From an uncultured Oscillospiraceae bacterium (lineage in GTDB: Bacteria; Bacillota; Clostridia; Oscillospirales; Ruminococcaceae), in contig CAUABB010000028.1 of the NCBI GenBank assembly GCA_958427155.1, positions 1 through 11,884 of the forward strand: a DNA stretch of 11,884 nt. The letters are read 5' to 3'. Below are positions 1-6,517 of the stretch, one piece after another. Under the pieces are notes generated by a model. That model was not told the DNA's origin. It saw only the letters and a program-made list of their open reading frames with translations, and did no database searches. Every line of letters starts with the position of its first letter. Position 1 is the stretch's first letter. The translations under genes and the position numbers were made by a program.

Positions 1-112
1 GTTGTCAGCAGCCCGTTTCACGGTCTGCGTGTAGTTCCTTGTAAACTGACCTAATCCAGAATAAAAGCATACAATTTTTATAGAATTAATAAGAATAAGG
101 AATGAATTAAAT

Positions 113-1546
113 TTGATTAAAAGTTTAAAGCTGGTCTGTACTGCAATACTCGTAATCGTTACAGTCGTTTCTGCCGGGTTGACTCCCATTGCTGAGAGTA
201 ATAAAGATTTAGGAAGCGTTTCTTCGTCTGTATCTGAACCAAGTGAAACTCTTTCCGAGTCGGAAGGAAGTGAGGCAATACCGGATCAGGAAAACTCTGA
301 CTCTAAGTCAGATATTCTATCATCAGGGACAGAAGATGGCAAAATACAGTCGGAAATCCAGAGGCCGGGAAAGCCTATGAGCGAAACTACCAGTTCGCCT
401 CCGCCCAATAATATCGATTCTAACGCGGGAGGAAGTCCGTCTTTAAAACCATCTCAGCCCACTCCTGCGCCTACCCCTACCCCGGCGGGGAAATATGTGG
501 TAGGCTATTATACAGGATGGTCTGCCTATAAGGGATATACTCCAAATAAAATTCCGGCAGGGAAACTCACTCATTTAAATTACGCGTTCGCTAAGATTGA
601 TCCGTCTAAAAACAGTATTGCCCTGGCGGATCCTGATAATGACCGCAGAAATTTTGCTGCTTTCAGAACACTGAAACAGAATTATAAACAACTGAAAACA
701 TTAATATCGGTTGGCGGGTGGGACTATTCGACCTACTTTTCCGAAATTGCGTCAAGTGCCGCTAGACGCGAAGCGTTTGCGCAGAGCTGCCTGGATTTTA
801 TCTTAGAACATGGATTTGACGGCGTTGACCTGGATTGGGAATATCCTGTATCCGGAGGGGCGGCGGGGAATATCAATCGTCCTCAAGACAAGCAGAATTT
901 CACCTTGCTTCTGCAAGCCATTCGTCAAAAGTTTGACGCTCAGGGAAAAAAAGATGGTCGTAGTTATTATGTAACCATTGCGGGGGGAGCAAGCACCGGG
1001 TATCTATCGAAAATTGAGGCGCAGCGAGTAGCTGATTTGGTGGATTACATTTTTGTGATGGCTTATGATATGCATGGCCCTTGGGATAGCTTTGCTGACC
1101 TAAATGCACCGCTATATCAGCCGACAGAAAGCTCTCCCCATTATAAAATCAGTGTTTATGACGGTATATCATCTTATCTGAAAAATGGAATTGCTGCAAA
1201 AAAGCTTGTCCTTGGGATGCCTTTTTACGGTTACTTATATCAAGGGGTAAGCGGACAGAACAACGGCTTATACAGTACATTTTCTTCTGCAAAATCTATC
1301 AGTTATGACACTGTCCGTAGCTCATACCTGAATAACAGTTCATTTAAAAAATTAATCCATAGTACCGCGCAGGTTCCATATCTTTATGGGAACGGTACAT
1401 TTATTACCTATGAGGATAATCAGTCCATAACAGCAAAGGCTTCTCTTGCCAAAGCTTTGGGGTTGGCTGGTGTGGGAGCCTGGGAATTGTCACACGATAC
1501 CAGCGGTTCTCTGCTTGAAAGCGCTTATCGAGCCTTTTCTAGATAA
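113..1546 (+). CDS. Secreted glycoside hydrolase family 18 (chitinase-like) protein
   Basis: This is probably a secreted or surface-exposed beta-N-acetylglucosaminidase-type enzyme (chitinase, or an endo-acting relative) of family GH18. Residues 1-25 form a signal peptide (Lys near the N terminus, then a hydrophobic run from about residue 7 to 22). Residues 27-126 are a Ser/Glu/Pro-rich low-complexity linker ending in a Pro-Thr stretch (PTPAPTPTP). The catalytic TIM barrel fills 127-477. Visible GH18 signatures are SVGGW (199-203), the catalytic DxxDxDxE motif DGVDLDWE (236-243, proton donor E243), MAYDMHG (316-322) and the C-terminal barrel Trp in AWELSHD (W457). All catalytic residues are intact. 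No chitin-binding, LysM or sortase motif is seen. The start is TTG at 113, with AAGGAA 10 bases upstream; the nearby ATG at 103 is followed at once by a stop. Family is firm; substrate (chitin, peptidoglycan-derived or host glycan) is not decidable. Confidence 0.93.
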   Translation: MIKSLKLVCTAILVIVTVVSAGLTPIAESNKDLGSVSSSVSEPSETLSESEGSEAIPDQENSDSKSDILSSGTEDGKIQSEIQRPGKPMSETTSSPPPNNIDSNAGGSPSLKPSQPTPAPTPTPAGKYVVGYYTGWSAYKGYTPNKIPAGKLTHLNYAFAKIDPSKNSIALADPDNDRRNFAAFRTLKQNYKQLKTLISVGGWDYSTYFSEIASSAARREAFAQSCLDFILEHGFDGVDLDWEYPVSGGAAGNINRPQDKQNFTLLLQAIRQKFDAQGKKDGRSYYVTIAGGASTGYLSKIEAQRVADLVDYIFVMAYDMHGPWDSFADLNAPLYQPTESSPHYKISVYDGISSYLKNGIAAKKLVLGMPFYGYLYQGVSGQNNGLYSTFSSAKSISYDTVRSSYLNNSSFKKLIHSTAQVPYLYGNGTFITYEDNQSITAKASLAKALGLAGVGAWELSHDTSGSLLESAYRAFSR

Positions 1547-1592
1547 AATACGATAAAAGTTGTTCCAGTTTTTGTTTTGGAATGGATAGCCC

Positions 1593-1621
1593 TTGAGTTC
1601 TTACTCTTAATTTGCTATACT
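1593..1621 (+). promoter_or_regulatory. Sigma-A type promoter with extended -10 for the lipoprotein gene
   Basis: The -35 box is TTGAGT at 1593-1598 and the -10 box is TATACT at 1616-1621, separated by exactly 17 bases. A TG dinucleotide one base upstream of the -10 makes it an extended -10. Transcription would start near 1628. This rules out a start codon at 1612 and supports translation from ATG 1666. Confidence 0.75.
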
Positions 1622-1665
1622 TTATCTGTATCATTGCCGGTAGGCGGCAGAAAGGGAAGAATTCA

Positions 1666-2214
1666 ATGGAAAAGAAAAGTATTCGACCGGCTGTCCTGAT
1701 GATTGTGGCGGCTTTTTGCCTTTTTATTTTTGCAGGATGTTCGGGTGATTTTGAGTTTAAAGTAGAGGATGAAGAGTTTGCGGCGCTTCCGGAAGAAATT
1801 CAGGCCGACTCTTTGGAACGGATGAATGATTTTGGGCCAAAAGGTGATTATCAGTTTGACGCCGTTCAGTATTCCGATATTAACAAAACGATCTTTGTTA
1901 ATTTTGGAAATCGGTCCGGGAATGAATGGATTGCGCTGATGTACAATTCCGATACAAATGAATTTAATGCCGCAGCCTGGAGGATGAATACCACTGAAAT
2001 GAAGGATACTATACAGGGAACTCACTGGCTTGATTTGTTTCGTATCAGGGATCCAGAACAGACGGTTTCGGATGATGAGGCCAGATCTGCTGTAGAAGAA
2101 CTGTGCCAAACTTCTGTTCAGATGCAGGATGCCGCTGAAAAAGATGTCGGAAATTACAGGTTTTTTGTCAGTTCTTCCCAGACGTTTCAGTACATAGCTT
2201 TTTATAATGCTTAA
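1666..2214 (+). CDS. Putative lipoprotein of unknown function
   Basis: This encodes a 182-residue protein, presumably a membrane-anchored lipoprotein on the outer face of the cytoplasmic membrane. The N terminus has basic residues (MEKKSIR), a hydrophobic run, and a lipobox-like FAGC whose Cys (about residue 24) would be lipidated and become the mature N terminus. The mature part is acidic and soluble-looking, with no further membrane segment and no motif I recognise. Aromatic and beta-strand-like stretches near the middle and C terminus suggest a small globular domain. ATG 1666 is chosen because AAAGGGAAG lies just upstream and because the promoter's -10 box covers the only earlier start. 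It has its own promoter and terminator, so it is probably monocistronic. I do not assign a function. Confidence 0.8.
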   Translation: MEKKSIRPAVLMIVAAFCLFIFAGCSGDFEFKVEDEEFAALPEEIQADSLERMNDFGPKGDYQFDAVQYSDINKTIFVNFGNRSGNEWIALMYNSDTNEFNAAAWRMNTTEMKDTIQGTHWLDLFRIRDPEQTVSDDEARSAVEELCQTSVQMQDAAEKDVGNYRFFVSSSQTFQYIAFYNA

Positions 2215-2234
2215 GGAAGATTAAATTAATGTGG

Positions 2235-2260
2235 AAAACCCGCCTATAAGGCGGGTTTTC
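2235..2260 (+). terminator. Intrinsic terminator after the lipoprotein gene
   Basis: A perfect 10-bp stem pairs AAAACCCGCC (2235-2244) with GGCGGGTTTT (2250-2259) around a 5-base loop (TATAA). The T-run forms the 3' arm. It lies 21 bases after the stop codon. The A-run at the 5' side could also let it act on the opposite strand, but no minus-strand gene ends here. Confidence 0.9.
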
Positions 2261-2388
2261 TGCTTATAGACACCTGAAAGAGGATAGCTGTGTTTCCCGT
2301 AGATAGCCGTTGGATCTTCAGATGATGAGAAAGATTACTCCATAACACCTAAACCAGTTTGTAATAATTCTATTGGCTTTTTGTTGCA

Positions 2389-2444
2389 GTTTAACCATTG
2401 TTTTTCCATGGTACGTATGATAAGATAAGTTTGTCTGGTTAAAC
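2389..2444 (+). promoter_or_regulatory. Promoter of the aldo/keto reductase gene, bracketed by a 9-bp inverted repeat
   Basis: The promoter is TTGTTT (2398-2403), a 17-base spacer and TAAGAT (2421-2426), with TG one base before the -10 (extended -10). GTTTAACCA (2389-2397) abuts the -35 on the upstream side. Its exact reverse complement TGGTTAAAC (2436-2444) covers about +3 to +12. The symmetric placement around the polymerase site is what an operator pair would look like; no regulator gene is adjacent. The rest of the 257-base gap (2215-2471) holds only the upstream terminator and otherwise nothing I recognise. Confidence 0.5.
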
Positions 2445-2471
2445 AAAAATAATCAAGAAAGGGTGGAATTT

Positions 2472-3629
2472 ATGAATTATCGTCCCTATGGCAAACTCGG
2501 TTATGAGGTTTCTACACTTGGCCTTGGATGTATGAGACTGCCGCGTACTCCGGATGGTAAAGGCGGAATGACGGTAGATCTTGAAAAAGCGTTTGAACTG
2601 ATCCGATATGCTGCTGAACATGGAATTACTTACTTTGACACTGCTTTCGGATATCATAATCAGACCAGCGAATCAGTGCTGGGGGAAGCTTTGGAAGGAG
2701 AATATCGTAAGAAAGTTAAAATTGCAACGAAACAGCCTCTTGCGGTTATGAAAACACAGTCAGATATCCGCAAAAATCTGGAGAATACATTGAGAAAGCT
2801 GCGGACAGATTACATTGATGTCTATTTGATTCATGGAATTGGTCCGGCGACCTGGGATGAAATCAAACGTCGTAATATTATAGAGGAATTTGAAAAGTTC
2901 CGCTCTGAGGGTATGATTAAAGCGGTTGCTTTTTCATACCATGGAAATTATGAGACGTTTGAGGATATCATGAATTATTACGATGGATGGGGAATGTGTC
3001 AGATTCAACAGAATTTGTTGGATGTTGATCACGAGGTTACAGAAAAGGCGATCTCTTTGGCTGGAGAAAAAGGGACAGCTTTGGTAATTATGGAACCGCT
3101 CCGCGGAGGTGGTCTTGCCCATGCGCCGCAGCCGGTAAAAGAAGTTTATGATTCTGCTCCGGTGAAACGCAGCCCGGTTGAATGGGCATTTCGCCATCTT
3201 TTGAATTATCCTCAAATTAGCTGTATTTTGAGTGGAATGACAACCCTTGAACAGCTTAAAGAAAATATTGAAATTTTTTCAAAGCCAGATGCGGTTCCTG
3301 GATGTCTTTCTGCAGAAGAGAAAGAAATTATCTCCCGCGCAAAGAAGGCATATGAATCAATTGTCACCATTCCGTGTACCGGCTGTGAGTATTGTATGCC
3401 CTGTCCGCAGGGGGTTAATATTCCAGGCATTTTTTCCCGTTATAATGACGGTAATATGTTTGGTGCGTTTGATCAGCCTCGCAGGAGCTATCTGTTTTTA
3501 GGACGTAACGGTGGCGACGCAACTCACTGTGTCGCATGCGGTGCTTGTGAAACCAAGTGTCCGCAGCATATTGATATTATCAATCAACTTAAGGTAGCTC
3601 ATAAGGCGCTGGAAGGTTGGGTTGAGTGA
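2472..3629 (+). CDS. Aldo/keto reductase with C-terminal 4Fe-4S ferredoxin-like domain
   Basis: This is a cytoplasmic oxidoreductase of 385 residues. Residues 1 to about 275 form an aldo/keto reductase TIM barrel. The catalytic tetrad is visible: D56 and Y61 (in FDTAFGY), K87 (IATK) and H121 (YLIHG). A C-terminal domain carries two cysteine clusters: C302, C305, C308 and C311 (CX2CX2CX2CP), then C353, C356, C359 and C363 (CX2CX2CX3CP). This probably binds two 4Fe-4S clusters. Such fused reductases are common in anaerobic Firmicutes and archaea and are usually annotated only as 'aldo/keto reductase'. The electron partner and substrate are unknown. The start is ATG 2472, because GAAAGGGTGG lies 5-6 bases upstream; GTG 2463 falls inside that ribosome binding site. 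It has its own promoter and a following hairpin, so it is likely transcribed alone or with partial read-through into rarA. Confidence 0.93.
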   Translation: MNYRPYGKLGYEVSTLGLGCMRLPRTPDGKGGMTVDLEKAFELIRYAAEHGITYFDTAFGYHNQTSESVLGEALEGEYRKKVKIATKQPLAVMKTQSDIRKNLENTLRKLRTDYIDVYLIHGIGPATWDEIKRRNIIEEFEKFRSEGMIKAVAFSYHGNYETFEDIMNYYDGWGMCQIQQNLLDVDHEVTEKAISLAGEKGTALVIMEPLRGGGLAHAPQPVKEVYDSAPVKRSPVEWAFRHLLNYPQISCILSGMTTLEQLKENIEIFSKPDAVPGCLSAEEKEIISRAKKAYESIVTIPCTGCEYCMPCPQGVNIPGIFSRYNDGNMFGAFDQPRRSYLFLGRNGGDATHCVACGACETKCPQHIDIINQLKVAHKALEGWVE

Positions 3630-3649
3630 TTGTTGATTTTATGAAGGTG

Positions 3650-3678
3650 AAGGCCGGCTGCATTTGCGGCCGGCCTTT
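3650..3678 (+). terminator. GC-rich hairpin after the aldo/keto reductase gene (probable terminator)
   Basis: AAGGCCGGC (3650-3658) pairs perfectly with GCCGGCCTT (3669-3677). A T-G wobble and two more pairs close a 4-base loop (ATTT), giving a 12-bp stem in total. Only three T follow, so termination may be leaky. That would fit rarA lacking a recognisable promoter of its own in the remaining 27 bases. Confidence 0.65.
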
Positions 3679-3704
3679 ATGGCTGTAAAGAAGGTGTTGT
3701 GCTG

Positions 3705-5024
3705 ATGTGTCAGCAGTCTTTTTTTGAGCGGCGTGAATATAATACTCCTCTTGCCAGCAGATTGCGTCCGGTATCTTTGGATGAATTTGTCGGTCAGGAA
3801 CAGCTTTTGGGTACGGGCAGTGTTCTACGCCGTATGATTGATGCCGACCAGGTTCCTTCCATGATTTTCTGGGGCCCTCCCGGTGTAGGAAAAACTACAT
3901 TGGCGCGGATTATCGCTGGAAAGACAAAGTCCAAATTTATTGATTTTAGCGCTGTCACCAGTGGAATTAAGGAAATTAAACAGGTGATGTCTCAGGCTGA
4001 GACATCACGAATGCTTGGGGAAAGAACCATCCTCTTTGTGGATGAGATTCATAGGTTTAACAAAGCGCAGGACGCTTTCCTTCCCTATGTAGAAAAAGGA
4101 AGCATCATTTTGATTGGTGCTACTACTGAGAATCCTTCCTTTGAGATTAATTCTGCTCTTTTGTCACGCTGTAAGGTGTTTGTTTTACAAGCCCTTTCGG
4201 CAACCCATCTTACCACCCTGTTAAAACGGGCCCTTGATGATCCTCGTGGGTTTGGGGGACAGGAAATTGTGATTTCGGATGAAATTTTATCAATGGTGGC
4301 AAATTTTGCAAATGGAGATGCACGCACAGCATTAAACACATTGGAAATGGTGGTGCTCAACGGAAAAAGTGATGGTGAAAAAACTGTTGTTACCCGGGAG
4401 ATCGTGGAACAGTGTATCAGTAAAAAATCCTTGCTCTATGATAAAAATGGCGAGGAGCATTATAATCTGATTTCGGCTCTTCACAAATCCATGCGGAACT
4501 CTGACCCAGACGCTGCCCTTTACTGGTTAGCCCGAATGCTGGAGGCAGGAGAGGATCCGCTTTATGTCGCCCGGCGGTTGATCCGGTTTGCAAGCGAAGA
4601 CATTGGAATGGCGGATAATCGTGCCATTACTTTGGCTACTTCGGTTTATCAGGCCTGTCATGATATTGGAATGCCGGAGTGCAATGTAAACCTTGCTCAA
4701 GCTGTAGTATATTTTTCGCTTGCTCCAAAGTCTAATTCTTTGTATGTGGCCTATGAACGGGTACGAAAGGATGCACTTGAACAAATTGCGGAACCGGTAC
4801 CACTCCAACTTCGAAATGCCCCGACTCGCCTGATGAAGGAACTTCATTATGGAGAGGGATATCAGTATGCTCACGATTCGGAGGAAAAGCTGACAACTTT
4901 GCAGTGCCTACCAGATTCCTTGAAGGGAAAAAATTATTATTGCCCGACAGAACAGGGGGCAGAAGTTCGCTACAAGGAAAGACTGGAGCAAATTAAAGAA
5001 TGGAAACGTAAAAACAGCGAATAA
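3705..5024 (+). CDS. rarA: Replication-associated recombination protein A (RarA/MgsA, AAA+ ATPase)
   Basis: This is a cytoplasmic AAA+ ATPase of the RarA/MgsA/WRNIP1 family, which acts at stalled or gapped replication forks together with single-strand binding protein and recombination proteins. Visible motifs (439-residue numbering) are the N-terminal RLRPVSLDEFVGQEQLLG family signature, Walker A GPPGVGKT at 57-64, Walker B with DEIHRFNKAQ at 113-122, and sensor 1/arginine-finger segment GATTENPSFE...SR (138-155). The C-terminal half matches the family's helical tetramerisation region, including the conserved DPLYVARRLIRFASEDIG stretch. Length is normal. ATG 3705 is chosen because AGGTG ends 8 bases upstream; GTG 3699 is too close to that site. 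No clear terminator follows. A 25-base inverted repeat lies inside the gene at 3984-4008. Confidence 0.95.
   Translation: MCQQSFFERREYNTPLASRLRPVSLDEFVGQEQLLGTGSVLRRMIDADQVPSMIFWGPPGVGKTTLARIIAGKTKSKFIDFSAVTSGIKEIKQVMSQAETSRMLGERTILFVDEIHRFNKAQDAFLPYVEKGSIILIGATTENPSFEINSALLSRCKVFVLQALSATHLTTLLKRALDDPRGFGGQEIVISDEILSMVANFANGDARTALNTLEMVVLNGKSDGEKTVVTREIVEQCISKKSLLYDKNGEEHYNLISALHKSMRNSDPDAALYWLARMLEAGEDPLYVARRLIRFASEDIGMADNRAITLATSVYQACHDIGMPECNVNLAQAVVYFSLAPKSNSLYVAYERVRKDALEQIAEPVPLQLRNAPTRLMKELHYGEGYQYAHDSEEKLTTLQCLPDSLKGKNYYCPTEQGAEVRYKERLEQIKEWKRKNSE
3984..4008. repeat. 25-base perfect inverted repeat inside rarA
   Basis: GTGATGTCTCAG (3984-3995) and CTGAGACATCAC (3997-4008) are exact reverse complements around a single G (3996). 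In mRNA this would give an 11-bp stem with a 3-base loop. It encodes VMSQAETS in the linker between the Walker A and Walker B regions, where the protein shows no sign of an insertion. Confidence 0.85.
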
Positions 5025-5046
5025 GACGAAAAAATTATATTTGTAG

Positions 5047-5072
5047 TGTTTTGGTTCTGAAAAACTAAAACA
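5047..5072. other. AT-rich hairpin in the rarA 3' region
   Basis: TGTTTTGGTT (5047-5056) pairs with AACTAAAACA (5063-5072), with one G-U pair and a CTGAAA loop. No T-run follows on either strand, so I do not call it a terminator. It may protect the rarA transcript 3' end or may be chance in AT-rich DNA. Confidence 0.3.
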
Positions 5073-5114
5073 GTATAAATGTTGAGGTTGGAAATATTTT
5101 TCCTTAGAAGGCTA

Positions 5115-5143
5115 TTGACATTCAATCGAATGCATTATATAAT
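5115..5143 (+). promoter_or_regulatory. Exact-consensus sigma-A promoter of the DUF1836-NfeD-flotillin operon
   Basis: TTGACA (5115-5120), 17 bases, TATAAT (5138-5143): both boxes and the spacing match consensus. Small dyads overlap it: ATTGA-CAT-TCAAT (5114-5126), CATTC-AATC-GAATG (5119-5132) and the 10-base palindrome ATTATATAAT (5134-5143) over the -10. Such a strong promoter overlain by symmetry suggests that a repressor sets its output. The first gene of the operon is itself a predicted DNA-binding protein. Confidence 0.85.
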
Positions 5144-5170
5144 CAATATAACGGATGAGGAGGTGCTTGA

Positions 5171-5761
5171 ATGAAAATATACTTTCCCGGTACGGTAGTA
5201 GAGCGGACTGGCCAGAATGCGGAAGAGTTTTTGTTTGGCGCCTGTACCGTTACTAAGGGGTTGATGTTGGCGCAGGTACGGGAGATCACGGGGCTCGATA
5301 CACCCGCAATCCAGAACTGGATTAATCGTGGATGGGTGCAGAAGCCGGTAGATAAACGCTACGGCGTAGACCATCTGGCCAGAATTATTATTATTAATAT
5401 GCTGCGAGATGTAATGAAATTTGAAGCAATCACCTCTCTTCTTACCTATATTAATGGGGAAGCGGGAAATGAGACAGATAATATTGTTTCAGAGGCAAAA
5501 CTTTACTGCTATCTTTGTGACGTTTTGGATCGCGTGGATTATGAGACGATCCTGTCTGAAGAGGCTTTTAGAGACATCATTTTGGATGTGACCAAGGATT
5601 ACAGAGAACCTTTTCCCGGAGCGGGAGAACGTCTAATTAACGGAATGGAAATCATATTAATCTATTACGCCTCTTCAATTGTAAAAAAGCGGGCGGATCG
5701 GCTTTGTGGTAAAATTCTGGATCGGGAGAATAAAACGAAAGTAGGACAGAGAACCTCCTGA
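5171..5761 (+). CDS. DUF1836 family predicted transcriptional regulator
   Basis: This is a 196-residue cytoplasmic protein of the DUF1836 family (Bacillus YkrK-like), whose members carry a MerR-like winged helix-turn-helix. The diagnostic stretch runs from about residue 30 to 80: LAQVREITGL, then IQNWINRGWVQKPVDKRYG, then LARIIIINMLRD. This is the recognition helix and wing followed by the family's hydrophobic helix. The C-terminal part (81-196) is helical with no known ligand-binding motif, and no extra cysteine cluster or sensor domain is visible. The start ATG 5171 follows GAGGAGGTG by 5 bases, a near-ideal ribosome binding site. It is the first gene after a consensus promoter and lies 42 bases ahead of the NfeD/flotillin genes. 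Autoregulation and control of that pair is the simplest reading but is inference. Confidence 0.88.
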   Translation: MKIYFPGTVVERTGQNAEEFLFGACTVTKGLMLAQVREITGLDTPAIQNWINRGWVQKPVDKRYGVDHLARIIIINMLRDVMKFEAITSLLTYINGEAGNETDNIVSEAKLYCYLCDVLDRVDYETILSEEAFRDIILDVTKDYREPFPGAGERLINGMEIILIYYASSIVKKRADRLCGKILDRENKTKVGQRTS

Positions 5762-5803
5762 TAAAGTGATAAAAAGATAGGGTGGAGAAAGGAGAAAAGG
5801 AAA

Positions 5804-6517
5804 ATGCTGGCTTGGTGGAACAGTTTGACCATCCTGGAACAGGTATTTGCCTGTATTGCCATTGCGGCAACGGTGGTGCTGATCATTCAGTCGGTACTGC
5901 TTTTGTTTGGAGTGGGATTCGGAGGAGGAGAAGCCGATGCCGGTGGACTGGACGGCGGGATCGACTCCGATTTTGATACAGACTTTGATACTGCCTTTGA
6001 CGGAGATGCTCAGGGTGATTTTGATGGAACGTACGAGCCGGGCGTGGATACAGGTGATGGCGGGAGTGGATTATCACTTTTTACCGTTCGTGGTTTGGTT
6101 GCATTTTTTGCCGTAGGCGGCTGGATGGGATTAGCTCTTGTCAAGTATACTGGCGCAATCTGGGCAATTATTATCGCTTTTTTAGCCGGGACAGCAGCAA
6201 TGGTGGGAATTGCTCTTCTTTTTAAAGCCGCCTTGAAATTGCAGGATCGGGGAAATTTGGATATTCGAAACGCCATTGGAAAAACAGGCAGGGTTTACCT
6301 CTCTATTCCACCTGGAGAAACGGGACAGGGAAAGGTAACGGTTATGGTGCAGGAGCGTCTGGTTGAGCTGGACGCTGTTACAAAATCCGCGCATGAAATA
6401 AAAACCGGGGCGATTATCAGAGTCAGTAATGTGATTGATTCGCAGACGGTTTTGGTGGAATTGCCGGAAGAAAAAACAAATAACAGAGGGGGAATTTCTC
6501 AATGGATCCAATCGTAG
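5804..6517 (+). CDS. NfeD-like membrane protein with acidic linker and C-terminal OB-fold
   Basis: This 237-residue membrane protein belongs to the NfeD group that partners with SPFH/flotillin proteins (Bacillus YuaF next to FloT). It has one hydrophobic segment at about 14-38, then a Gly/Asp-rich linker at 40-90 with DFDTDFDT-like repeats. Two closely spaced membrane segments follow at about 94-113 and 117-142. A soluble beta-rich domain at about 150-222 matches the NfeD OB-fold (GKTGRVYLSIPPGETGQGKV..., ending in the strand TVLVELPEE). No serine-protease domain is present, so it is the short NfeD1b type. The start ATG 5804 has AAAGGAG 9 bases upstream. Its last 16 bases overlap the flotillin gene, which indicates translational coupling and a shared stoichiometric role. 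The acidic linker is unusual in being so Asp-rich. Confidence 0.87.
   Translation: MLAWWNSLTILEQVFACIAIAATVVLIIQSVLLLFGVGFGGGEADAGGLDGGIDSDFDTDFDTAFDGDAQGDFDGTYEPGVDTGDGGSGLSLFTVRGLVAFFAVGGWMGLALVKYTGAIWAIIIAFLAGTAAMVGIALLFKAALKLQDRGNLDIRNAIGKTGRVYLSIPPGETGQGKVTVMVQERLVELDAVTKSAHEIKTGAIIRVSNVIDSQTVLVELPEEKTNNRGGISQWIQS

Noticed and set aside
1..112. Minus strand is open without stops from the GH18 gene to the window start, and a plus-strand frame ends at TAA 52-54.
   Set aside because: No start codon with a ribosome binding site is seen for the minus frame, and 18 codons of the plus frame are too few to identify. One of them could be the end of a gene outside the window, but neither can be supported.
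1563..1582. TTCCA...TGGAA as a possible terminator after the GH18 gene.
   Set aside because: Only a 5-bp AT-rich stem with a 10-base loop and no T-run after it.
1612..1665. Upstream TTG start that would extend the lipoprotein by 18 residues.
   Set aside because: It overlaps the -10 box (1616-1621) of a strong promoter, so it would not be in the transcript; ATG 1666 also puts the signal peptide at the N terminus.
1663..2109. 148-codon open frame antisense to the lipoprotein gene.
   Set aside because: It overlaps a gene with promoter, signal sequence and terminator, has no ribosome binding site of its own and gives a low-complexity, non-family-like product.
2463..2471. GTG start three codons upstream in the aldo/keto reductase gene.
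   Set aside because: It lies inside the ribosome binding site that serves ATG 2472.
5782..6276. Several open frames on both strands over the NfeD-like gene.
   Set aside because: They are shadows of the Gly/Asp-rich codons of the real gene; their products lack recognisable domains.
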